Below are positions 8,805 through 16,053 of a stretch of DNA of 35,200 nucleotides, piece by piece. The translations under genes were made by a program, and so were the position numbers. Numbering within the stretch: the first letter of the stretch is position 1; every line of letters begins with the position of its first letter. The notes beneath the pieces were generated by a model. The model was not told the DNA's origin, did no database searches, and was given only the letters and a program-made list of their open reading frames with translations. Origin of the DNA: Sulfuricurvum sp. (GTDB lineage Bacteria; Campylobacterota; Campylobacteria; Campylobacterales; Sulfurimonadaceae); the NCBI GenBank assembly GCA_024637215.1, contig JAGXFM010000025.1:1-35200 (forward strand), read 5' to 3'.

Positions 8805-8814
8805 GACTTGATAC
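8791..8814 (+). repeat. Perfect 10-bp hairpin spanning the stop codon of the catalytic subunit
   Basis: GTATCAAGTC and GACTTGATAC pair perfectly around an ATAA loop that contains the TAA stop (8802-8804). A pyrimidine-rich but not T-run sequence follows. It may stabilise the upstream mRNA, act as a partial terminator before the accessory genes, or bind a protein. Confidence 0.5.
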
Positions 8815-8891
8815 CCCTTCTAATCTCCCTCCCTTATGCGCTTTTTAGCCGCTTAAGTTACAATCACGCTACTTTATTAAAGGTTTTATGA

Positions 8892-9509
8892 ATGGACGAA
8901 ATTATCGCACGCAGTAATTTATATGCGTTGTTATCACGAATATTACTCCAAGAACTGGATGTTGAACGTTTGGAGATTCTTCGTAACGATGAAACAGTTT
9001 TAGAATTTATGCCCCATTGGCGTGACTGGGAACCTCGTCGTGAGACTGAAGCTCAAAAACTATTGGAAGAGTATTTGAACCCTGACTTTACCAACCTCTC
9101 ATTGCTTCATTTAGTACCGTATGAGACGTTTTATACCCGTAGCGATCAAATGATCGAAACGGGCGGAGCGAATCCGGTCACCGATATCTATAGCGCCTAT
9201 GATTTTCTAGTGGATTATGAGGTCGCACGCGTCGTATCTGCAGACCATATCGGTATTGAGATGGAGTTTATGCATCACTTATGTGAAGCACAGCTTAAAG
9301 CCATGGAGGAGAGTGACCAAGAAGCGGTTCAAGAGTTGATTCGTGTGCAACATCAGTTTTTGAATACTCATTTGCTTCGCTGGGCACCTATGTATCTCAT
9401 CAACATGAAATATGAGTCTCGCACTCCGCTCTATTACGACAGCGCAGAGATGGCTTTAGAGTTTATCCTCTCTGATAATGAAACATTGAGTGCTCTGGTT
9501 CAAGCGTGA
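8892..9509 (+). CDS. TorD/DmsD/NarJ-family molybdoenzyme chaperone
   Basis: A 205-residue all-helical cytoplasmic chaperone expected to bind the Tat signal peptide and/or apo-form of the catalytic subunit encoded 87 bp upstream and to control cofactor loading before export. Family features are the YETFYTRSD segment (about 77-85), the conserved DHIGIEMEFMHHL (about 118-130) and FLNTHLLRWAPMYL (about 156-169). Length is typical. The ATG at 8892 is preferred over the out-of-phase ATG at 8888; AAAGG lies 8 nt upstream. It overlaps the next gene by 4 bp (GTGA), so translation of the two is probably coupled. Confidence 0.88.
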   Translation: MDEIIARSNLYALLSRILLQELDVERLEILRNDETVLEFMPHWRDWEPRRETEAQKLLEEYLNPDFTNLSLLHLVPYETFYTRSDQMIETGGANPVTDIYSAYDFLVDYEVARVVSADHIGIEMEFMHHLCEAQLKAMEESDQEAVQELIRVQHQFLNTHLLRWAPMYLINMKYESRTPLYYDSAEMALEFILSDNETLSALVQA

Positions 9510-10603
9510 GTCTACTAGAGCTATCACCCGCACAATGCGTCCGCGCTTTGAGTGTCAACTCACTCTGCTCGCTATGTGCAGATGTTTGTCCTACGAATGC
9601 CATTGCGCTAGGCGGACGTCTCCCCTCGATCAATCAATCACTTTGCGTTGGATGTTCGGGGTGTGTGGCGGTATGTCCGAGTGAAGCATTAGTATTGGAT
9701 GATTTTAATCCGACGGAGTTTTTCTTTAGCTTCGCCTCAGAAGAGGGGAATTTGGTTTCGTGCCAAAAGAATGTTCCCTGTATCACTGCTCTCTCATGTG
9801 AGCATTTAATCTCGTTGTGTAGCCTTAAAAAAGGGTTGGTTCTCGATATCGGGCATTGCAGCAGTTGCGACATCGGTCACAAAGTGCTAGCGGTGATGGA
9901 AGAGAGAGTTCAGAGTGCAAATTATCTCCTCGAAGCGATAGAAGTTGAGAGCAGTGTCATGCGTGAAGAGAGAGCTTACAGTAGCCCTGAGGCGGATGAG
10001 CCTAAGGATCGGAGAGATTTTTTTAAAACGTTCCATTTGCGTGGGATTGCAAAAGCCAAGCACAATTTTGAAAAAGAGGTACAAAGCACGACCGATGAGT
10101 TTATTGAAGCGAGTATTGATAGCTCTCACACCCAAGAGCTGCGTACGAAAAAAATCACCAATCGGCGGAAACTTTTTTTTACAGCACTAAAAAGGGTAGA
10201 AAAGCCAGCCCAGTTTCACGTCGTAGATGCTCAGATGATTGCTTTTACCTCTCAAAAGATTATGGATGAGACTAAATGCACGGCGTGTCAGATGTGCTAT
10301 CGTATTTGCCCTACGGCGGCACTCACCTCTGATATGCGCAATTCGAAGATTGATTTTGACCCGTTTCTATGTGTCAAATGTCATTTGTGTCATGATGTAT
10401 GTGAAAGTAATGCAATCAGTGTTTCAACCTCCTATAATCTTACGGAGTGGTTTGAGCCGAAAGTGCAAAATCTCATCACCTTTCTTGTCCGTCGATGTGA
10501 TGAGTGTGACGCTCTTTTTAGCTCGGTTGGGGGTGAAAAGATTTGCCGCCGCTGTCAACTTGAAGAGGAAGAAGCTCTGGAATTATGGGGATTAAATAAA
10601 TGA
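9506..10603 (+). CDS. Multi-cluster 4Fe-4S protein with C-terminal zinc-ribbon-like tail
   Basis: A 365-residue protein with 26 cysteines; I cannot assign it to a named enzyme. The N-terminal half has two ferredoxin groups (C11/21/24/28 with a stretched first spacing, and C47/50/53/57) and then six scattered Cys (86, 92, 98, 105, 118, 121). A charged linker follows with DRRDFFKTF (168-176) and NRRKLFFTAL (219-228), both resembling twin-arginine motifs though far from the N-terminus. Two canonical groups come next (C258/261/264/268 and C289/292/295/299), then C331-X2-C334-X12-C347-X2-C350 like a zinc ribbon. The start is GTG, overlapping the chaperone stop. Up to four [4Fe-4S] clusters are predicted. 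Context suggests an electron-transfer or maturation role for the molybdoenzyme. Confidence 0.85.
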   Translation: MSLLELSPAQCVRALSVNSLCSLCADVCPTNAIALGGRLPSINQSLCVGCSGCVAVCPSEALVLDDFNPTEFFFSFASEEGNLVSCQKNVPCITALSCEHLISLCSLKKGLVLDIGHCSSCDIGHKVLAVMEERVQSANYLLEAIEVESSVMREERAYSSPEADEPKDRRDFFKTFHLRGIAKAKHNFEKEVQSTTDEFIEASIDSSHTQELRTKKITNRRKLFFTALKRVEKPAQFHVVDAQMIAFTSQKIMDETKCTACQMCYRICPTAALTSDMRNSKIDFDPFLCVKCHLCHDVCESNAISVSTSYNLTEWFEPKVQNLITFLVRRCDECDALFSSVGGEKICRRCQLEEEEALELWGLNK

Positions 10604-11037
10604 TGAATAACGATAATACAATAACATCTGAGACAAAGCTGTACGGATATATTGCCGAAAATGCCCATAGCAGTCGCTTTTCGCTCACACTGAATAAGCT
10701 TTATAAAGAGAACGGGCGTGACGCGATGATGATCCCGATGAATATCCGAGTCGATGATGTCGCCTTTACGATATCTCAAATGCGTAGTTCCAAGCTCAGT
10801 GGTGCCATTATCGGGAGTGAGTATCAAGAAGAGGCGTTCTCTTTGGTGGATGAAGCATCTGAAATAGCACAAGAGAACGGCTATTGCGACTCTATTATGA
10901 TACGAGAGGGAAAATTGATCGGGGATTTGATTATGACGAGAGCATTAGAACGCTATGCGGATCGAGACGATTTTGTGGATGATATCGCAATGCGCGCACA
11001 GTGTCACTATTTTTACGATTTAACTACAGGAGAATAA
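10600..11037 (+). CDS. Orphan AroE substrate-binding-domain-like protein, catalytic residues absent
   Basis: A 145-residue protein that aligns by eye with the N-terminal substrate domain of shikimate dehydrogenase: KLYGYIAENAHSSRFS (13-28) with the family's Y-x-[IV]-x-x-x-x-x-HS region, GAIIGSEYQEEAF (68-80) against GANVTVPFKEEAF, and REGKLIGD (102-109) against the LxxGDNTDG strand. The catalytic Lys is Gln76 and the catalytic Asp of GDNTD is Met112. The NADP-binding Rossmann domain is missing altogether. It is therefore not an active dehydrogenase; it may have become a binding or scaffold protein. It overlaps the upstream Fe-S gene by 4 bp (ATGA) and the next gene follows by 1 bp, so it belongs to the molybdoenzyme accessory block. 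Confidence 0.72.
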   Translation: MMNNDNTITSETKLYGYIAENAHSSRFSLTLNKLYKENGRDAMMIPMNIRVDDVAFTISQMRSSKLSGAIIGSEYQEEAFSLVDEASEIAQENGYCDSIMIREGKLIGDLIMTRALERYADRDDFVDDIAMRAQCHYFYDLTTGE

Positions 11038-11038
11038 A

Positions 11039-11533
11039 ATGAAAGCAAATGATTTTAGTGATTTAAAGGCTGAGTTTGATGAGTTTATACGGGAAAAATG
11101 CGACAGTGGAAGTTGTGAAACTGGAAATGAAGAGAGTACTACTGATGATGAGCCGGTTCCTAGTTTTGTGGATGAATTATCTGATAAATTACTAGCACCC
11201 TATTATAGCGGTGTTTATTTCTCACGCCTTGATATCAAACGTGTTGCCGAAGCGATCGATGAGTCGATTCCGATCAAAGAGCGTAAGAAAATGATTAAAG
11301 CTCTGTTTCGCCATACGACCTCTAAAGGATATTTACGTTCGGCGTTTGATGAGTTTAACCGTCATTTTGGAGGAAGGGTACTTATTTATCAAGAGTTATC
11401 GGAAGCGTTTCCTGCATCAAAAAAACTTTTCGATGAGAATATCGAGAAAATAAAAAAGACGCAAAAAATGTTGGATCAAATCGTTTTAGACTTTGAAGAG
11501 ATTGAACCGACTGATGAGCCGATGATGATATAA
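11039..11533 (+). CDS. Conserved-looking protein of unknown function in the molybdoenzyme accessory operon
   Basis: A 164-residue, acidic, probably helical soluble protein that I do not recognise. It has an acidic low-complexity N-terminal third including C-X4-C (CDSGSC, 21-26), a middle part with SRLDIKRVAEAIDES and a basic KERKKMIKALFRH, and a coiled-coil-like stretch near residues 125-152. No signal peptide or membrane segment is visible. CAGGAGA precedes the ATG, which starts one base after the preceding stop, so co-translation with the AroE-like gene is very likely. It is the last gene before a 136-bp gap, so it probably ends the operon. Its role is unknown. Confidence 0.75.
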   Translation: MKANDFSDLKAEFDEFIREKCDSGSCETGNEESTTDDEPVPSFVDELSDKLLAPYYSGVYFSRLDIKRVAEAIDESIPIKERKKMIKALFRHTTSKGYLRSAFDEFNRHFGGRVLIYQELSEAFPASKKLFDENIEKIKKTQKMLDQIVLDFEEIEPTDEPMMI

Positions 11534-11604
11534 GAGGAAAATACTTAACGATTGCAACTATTTTAAATTTTTATAGTGTAATAAAATACTTTTTGATAAA
11601 AATG

Positions 11605-11613
11605 TGCTAGAAT
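11605..11613 (+). promoter_or_regulatory. Extended -10 promoter candidate for the dCache-GGDEF gene
   Basis: TGC followed by TAGAAT gives an extended -10 element 57 bp before the ATG at 11670. The surrounding 136-bp gap is very AT-rich, and I see no good -35 at the usual spacing. Confidence 0.4.
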
Positions 11614-11669
11614 AGGATAAAAACTAAGAGTATTAGATCCAGTTATCTAAGATTTAAAAAAGAAAACAT

Positions 11670-13478
11670 ATGAGTTTTAAACGACGTATTCAAGTGTTCA
11701 TAACCGTACTTATACTCGTTGTATCAACAATTTTAACTTCCTATTTCCTTTATCATGAAGAGCAAATTGCCGCAGAAAAAGCATTTCACTCATCTCAAAA
11801 TATTAAAAGGGTATATGACTCTATCCGTAAAGATTTGGAGTCATTTTACATTTATCGTGCCTATGCCAATCTCCGCTCAACCGGAGTCAAAGAGGCGATG
11901 GACGCACGTGATCAAGAAAAGCTGTATGCCCTTACACTCCCCCGCTACACGACATTACGAGAAGAAAATCCCCATTTGATTGTTATGCAATTTCATGCAC
12001 CGGATGGAAAATCGATACTTCGAATGCACCGAAAAGAGGTCTTCGGCGATGACATTGCTGCACGTCGTCCGATGTTAAAAAATACCCACGCAACACAATC
12101 GGTTCATTGCGGATTTGAGGGGGGAATCGAAGGGATAGGGTATCGTATAGTTGTGCCGTTTAGCGATAAAAATAAATATGTCGGTGCTCTTGAATTTGGT
12201 ATTGATCCGGATGTAATTATTAGCAAACTTGTTCAAACAACTAAAATGGAAACTCTTTTTATGCTTCATGAGAGCCGCATGGCGGCAGCGGACACACAAA
12301 AATATCAAGCGCGTTACAGCGGTTATCTCTTTTCCCATTTGACTCCCTATCAGAAACCGTTGATAGAGGAGTTCGTAAAAGAGAATTCAAGTTTAAATCA
12401 GCGTATTATTCATTATCAAGGGAAAAAATACGATGTTATTCCCATTTATTTAAATGGAAATGACGGTAAACCTATTGGTATATTTTTGTGTTTTAATGAT
12501 GTAACGAGAGGCTTTCAAGAGATATCTGAAGTTATTTTAGAGAGTCTTATGATAACCCTTAGTATGATCATAATACTGTTGGGAATATTTGAGTATGCCT
12601 TTGCACGTATGACAAAGAAAATGGTTTTTCAGGAGACCTATACCTCTACGATTTTGAATTCTCAAAAAAACATCATTGTAGTCATGGACAACGGAGAAAT
12701 TATTTACGCCAATAACGCATTTTTTGATTATTTTCATTATCGCTCTTTAGAAGAGTTTCGACAAAATCACCGATGCATTTGTGAACTGTTTGAAAAATCG
12801 GAAACGGAAACGTATATCCAGTCCGAAATGAACGGGATGGGATGGGCAGAATACCTTCTGGAAAATAAAGAGCGAGAAAACCGGGTTAGAATGACGGTCA
12901 ACGGTATAACATCGACATTTACGGTGGACGTTCAGAAAATGGAATACGAAGAGGTACTCCGTTATGTTGTCGTATTTAATGATATTACCAATTTAAACAA
13001 TTTAGCGACATTAGACAGATTGACTCAAATCGCCAACCGTTTTGAATTTGACAAAATATTAGGCCATTCTATTGATGTTGCTCGGCGGTATGAACGTTCA
13101 TTCTCTATTATTTTACTGGATATTGACCATTTTAAATCGGTCAATGACCATTTTGGGCATTTAGTAGGCGATGAAGTTCTTAAAACGTTTAGTGAGCTTT
13201 TGCGTAAGCAGATACGACAAAGCGATGTTGTCGCACGTTGGGGAGGGGAAGAATTTATCATTCTTCTGCTGGATACTTCTTTGCCTTCTGCGATTAAAAT
13301 GGCAGATGCACTGCGCCAGCGTATAGAAGTAAACCCTTTTGAGACGGTTGGGAATATAACCTGTTCCATTGGGGTGGCAGAGTTCAATCTTGCGGATAAA
13401 GCCGATGATTTATTACACCGCGCCGATCAAAAACTCTACCGTGCCAAAAACAGTGGGCGAAATCGGGTAATGGCTTAA
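11670..13478 (+). CDS. Membrane dCache-PAS-GGDEF diguanylate cyclase
   Basis: A 602-residue sensor expected to make cyclic di-GMP. TM1 is at about residues 9-28, then a periplasmic double-Cache domain (29-287; landmarks GKSILRMH, ARRPMLKN, GIGYRIVVPF) and TM2 at about 288-309. A PAS-like domain follows (about 325-445), then GGDEF. The active-site signature is GGEEF (525-529), and the inhibitory RxxD site RQSD (516-519) lies exactly five residues upstream, so both catalysis and product inhibition look intact. The periplasmic fold resembles dCache_3 sensors of small organic ligands; the ligand is unknown. The 3' end overlaps the convergent pgpA by 4 bp. Confidence 0.92.
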   Translation: MSFKRRIQVFITVLILVVSTILTSYFLYHEEQIAAEKAFHSSQNIKRVYDSIRKDLESFYIYRAYANLRSTGVKEAMDARDQEKLYALTLPRYTTLREENPHLIVMQFHAPDGKSILRMHRKEVFGDDIAARRPMLKNTHATQSVHCGFEGGIEGIGYRIVVPFSDKNKYVGALEFGIDPDVIISKLVQTTKMETLFMLHESRMAAADTQKYQARYSGYLFSHLTPYQKPLIEEFVKENSSLNQRIIHYQGKKYDVIPIYLNGNDGKPIGIFLCFNDVTRGFQEISEVILESLMITLSMIIILLGIFEYAFARMTKKMVFQETYTSTILNSQKNIIVVMDNGEIIYANNAFFDYFHYRSLEEFRQNHRCICELFEKSETETYIQSEMNGMGWAEYLLENKERENRVRMTVNGITSTFTVDVQKMEYEEVLRYVVVFNDITNLNNLATLDRLTQIANRFEFDKILGHSIDVARRYERSFSIILLDIDHFKSVNDHFGHLVGDEVLKTFSELLRKQIRQSDVVARWGGEEFIILLLDTSLPSAIKMADALRQRIEVNPFETVGNITCSIGVAEFNLADKADDLLHRADQKLYRAKNSGRNRVMA

Positions 13479-13984
13479 AAGCTTGGTATTTTAAGAATAA
13501 CTTGCCAAATGATAGCGGCAGTGATACCTGCGGCGAATCCGGCGATGATGTCATCTCCCATCACCCCAAGTCCACCCTTGGCTTCACGATCTATGCGACC
13601 GATAATTGAGGGTTTTTTGATGTCATAAATGCGAAAAAAGATAAAGCTAAGGGCTATTTGGATCGCAATTCCGTTCTCCCACTGCATCAGTGTCGCCATG
13701 TCAAATCCGATCCCCGGAGCGATGGAGAGGGCTAACCATAGACCGACGAGTTCATCGATAACAATTCGCTGATCATCATGGTTGTTTGAAGCGGCTTCAT
13801 ACGTATTGATACTTTTAATAGCGATTAGGGTTATGAGCAGTGCTGCCAAAAAAAGGGTTTGCGGGCCAAAATAGAGGAGTATCGCAACTCCTAACGGTAA
13901 CGAAGCAATCGTCCCCACAGTGCCGGGAGCTTTAGGACTGAGGCCGCTGTAGCCGACGGTAAGAAAAAACCATTGAAATTTCAT
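13475..13984 (-). CDS. pgpA: Phosphatidylglycerophosphatase A
   Basis: Dephosphorylates phosphatidylglycerol phosphate to phosphatidylglycerol in the inner membrane, a step of phospholipid synthesis. The protein has 169 residues, normal for PgpA. Family motifs are SPKAPGTVGTIASLP (16-30), IDELVG (76-81), DIKKP (121-125) and GGLGVMGDDIIAG (137-149), which carry the acidic catalytic residues, with about four hydrophobic segments between them. It lies 13 bp downstream of the ATP-sulfurylase-like gene on the same strand and probably closes that operon. It is functionally unrelated to its upstream neighbour. Confidence 0.92.
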   Translation of the reverse strand: MKFQWFFLTVGYSGLSPKAPGTVGTIASLPLGVAILLYFGPQTLFLAALLITLIAIKSINTYEAASNNHDDQRIVIDELVGLWLALSIAPGIGFDMATLMQWENGIAIQIALSFIFFRIYDIKKPSIIGRIDREAKGGLGVMGDDIIAGFAAGITAAIIWQVILKIPSF

Positions 13985-13997
13985 AGGTAATTATCCT

Positions 13998-15188
13998 TTA
14001 GTTGAGAGAGGTCGTTTGATAAAGGCGCATTAATGCGACATAAAAATCTTTTTCGGTGTGCTCTTCGAGAAGACCGTTAACGGGCATAATATCGTAATAG
14101 AGTTTGGCCAAATTTTTAAATCGGTTAGGATAAAGGGATGCGACGATCATCGACGATATCTCTTTACGAACTAAAACGGCCGGAGGTAAAAGCCCTTGTC
14201 TCATTAACTCAAGAATTGATTCGGAATGGTATGAGATATGGTGATGATGACCATGCGGGCAGGTTTGGACACTGACGAGTGTTTTGCATTGATTACAATA
14301 GACGTATTCGCTTGCAATTCCCACTTCGATCTCGATCCCGACGAGGCGGTCAATAATCGATTTATTGGCGTTATGGTCGTAGTACATGCCGATTCCGGCA
14401 TGGTTTTGACCGATCATAAGACGGTTACACCCATAGTTTTTGGCCACAATGGCGTCTAAAATAACTTCATTACTTCCGGCAAAAATATAGCTACTCTCGA
14501 GAGGAATTATGACGACGCGATTACGAGGAAGATAGTTCTCGACGAAAAATTTCAGGGTCTCAAAGCGGAGATCATATTTCAAATCGGCATTATTGTATGG
14601 CTTGAGGAGGAAAATAACAATCAGATCGGTGCGCTCTAGGCTTTGTCGAATAAGGCGCTCATGGGCACGATGGAGCGGGTTTGCCGCCATAAATAATGCT
14701 GTGATATGTTCGGCTCCGATTTGCTCTTTTGCCTGATTGACCATCTCCTGAAGGGATTGGACACTGGAAAGATCGATGGAGTATTCCCCACAAATGGCAT
14801 ATTTTCCCAATCGTTTATGGGTTGCATTGACTCCTGGATGGGATAAATCTTCAGTCCCATAAATTTGGTGCAACCGTTCTCGAGGGTCGATGGGATAGAC
14901 TTCGTCAACACAAAGCTCTCCGACAACGAGGTTATCACAAATCAGATCAAGAATTTCCCCTTTTGTTGTTGAGGTGAGGATCGTTTCATTGACTTTTCCG
15001 CTGGGAGAGAGGATAAGGGGAAAGGGGAATGTTTTACCGAGAAACATGCCACTGCTTAGAACTTCTTTGCTCTGAGCTTCATTCATAAGGGCTGTTACGG
15101 GACTGAGCATACCTGCTTTGAGTAAAGTGAGGGCGGATACGGCCTCTTGGTCAATATAGAGGGCTCTATTTTTTCTTGACAATGCCAT
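13998..15188 (-). CDS. ATP-sulfurylase-like protein (sulfate adenylyltransferase family) with altered active-site motifs
   Basis: A 396-residue protein with the complete Sat architecture: PUA-like N-terminal domain (about 1-155), nucleotidyltransferase domain (about 160-310) and zinc site C298/C301/C310 with nearby His in YCNQCK and CPHGHHHH. ATP sulfurylase interconverts sulfate plus ATP with APS, and oxidises APS during sulfur oxidation. Here the hallmark QTRNPxHRAH reads FMAANPLHRAH (166-176), GRDHAG reads GQNHAG (260-265), AGPREA reads AGSNEV and LSGTKVREML reads YHSESILELM. The two HxxH histidines remain, but residues that bind sulfate and phosphates are changed. Either a divergent Sat or a relative with another substrate. 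The ATG lies inside the upstream regulator gene (23-bp overlap); the conserved N-terminus needs this start. Confidence 0.8.
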   Translation of the reverse strand: MALSRKNRALYIDQEAVSALTLLKAGMLSPVTALMNEAQSKEVLSSGMFLGKTFPFPLILSPSGKVNETILTSTTKGEILDLICDNLVVGELCVDEVYPIDPRERLHQIYGTEDLSHPGVNATHKRLGKYAICGEYSIDLSSVQSLQEMVNQAKEQIGAEHITALFMAANPLHRAHERLIRQSLERTDLIVIFLLKPYNNADLKYDLRFETLKFFVENYLPRNRVVIIPLESSYIFAGSNEVILDAIVAKNYGCNRLMIGQNHAGIGMYYDHNANKSIIDRLVGIEIEVGIASEYVYCNQCKTLVSVQTCPHGHHHHISYHSESILELMRQGLLPPAVLVRKEISSMIVASLYPNRFKNLAKLYYDIMPVNGLLEEHTEKDFYVALMRLYQTTSLN

Positions 15189-16053
15189 ATTTCTTTCTCT
15201 TTTCCCATAAACTTTTGCGTGAAATTCCCAGTTTTTTCGAGAGTTCTGTATCCGGGTATCGGTTTTGAAAATGGATCATAATGTATTTCACATACTCTTC
15301 GATCGGTAAAATCTCTCCTTGATCAAAAAGATGGTTTTCACTTTCGATTTCGATCAGTTTGAAAGGGGGATTATCGATCGGATCACTGCTGGCGACGATA
15401 CACTCTTTTCCTGCAATTAGTTCATAAAAGGCTTTATGCTCACTTTTTTTGAGGTTTTGAAAATCGGTGATAAACAAGATCACATCGTCATTCGGTGCTG
15501 CAATATCGCTAAATGCTTTGGCGGAAGAGAGTGAGATGAATTGGAGTGTTTTATCATGATGTGCCGCATAACGAAAGGCAAACGCATCGGCATATTTTTG
15601 GTATCCGCTGCAAATAAAGAGGGGAAGTTCGGTTTTATCCAAATCTTCGTCTACATTAATCGAGTTAAAGGTGTGGGTGAGATAACGCTCATACGTTTGG
15701 TTTTGACGGCGAAGACGTTCATGATTTTGGAAGTGTTGAATTTTTCGGATGAGTTCTTCAATCATAAAAGGTTTGAGAATGTAATCTTTGGCCCCCGCTG
15801 CGAGAGGTTTGGATACGGTATCGTTGCTCACATAGCTGACCATCAAAATAACGACGGCATTTTTATACGCTTCGATGACAGGATAGATATCTTGACCGCT
15901 GATATTGGTCGAGAGGAGGACAACATCATACGGAGTTCCGCGAAGCCCTTCTTTGGTTGAACTGGAAATATCACAGTTGTGGCTTAAATCGCTTAGTTTA
16001 GAAGCGATACTTTGAGCAAGATAGATCTCGTTTTCGATAATGAGTATATTCAT
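15166..16053 (-). CDS. Degenerate NtrC-type response regulator (receiver without phospho-acceptor, Fis-type HTH)
   Basis: A 295-residue regulator. The N-terminal receiver fold (about 1-115) keeps the late lysine (K94 in ILKPF), but the phospho-acceptor Asp is Ser48 in VVLLSTNIS and the acidic pair is Glu7-Asn8, so ordinary phosphorylation is unlikely. The middle (about 140-250) looks like a shrunken AAA+ region without a Walker A motif. The C-terminus LGISRKSLWEKRKKYGI is a classic Fis-type helix-turn-helix of NtrC proteins. The ATG at 16053 is preferred over the in-frame TTG at 16065 because it overlaps the ispDF stop as ATGA. The protein may bind DNA constitutively or sense by another route; the overlapping ATP-sulfurylase-like gene downstream could be its partner. 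Confidence 0.82.
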   Translation of the reverse strand: MNILIIENEIYLAQSIASKLSDLSHNCDISSSTKEGLRGTPYDVVLLSTNISGQDIYPVIEAYKNAVVILMVSYVSNDTVSKPLAAGAKDYILKPFMIEELIRKIQHFQNHERLRRQNQTYERYLTHTFNSINVDEDLDKTELPLFICSGYQKYADAFAFRYAAHHDKTLQFISLSSAKAFSDIAAPNDDVILFITDFQNLKKSEHKAFYELIAGKECIVASSDPIDNPPFKLIEIESENHLFDQGEILPIEEYVKYIMIHFQNRYPDTELSKKLGISRKSLWEKRKKYGIVKKK

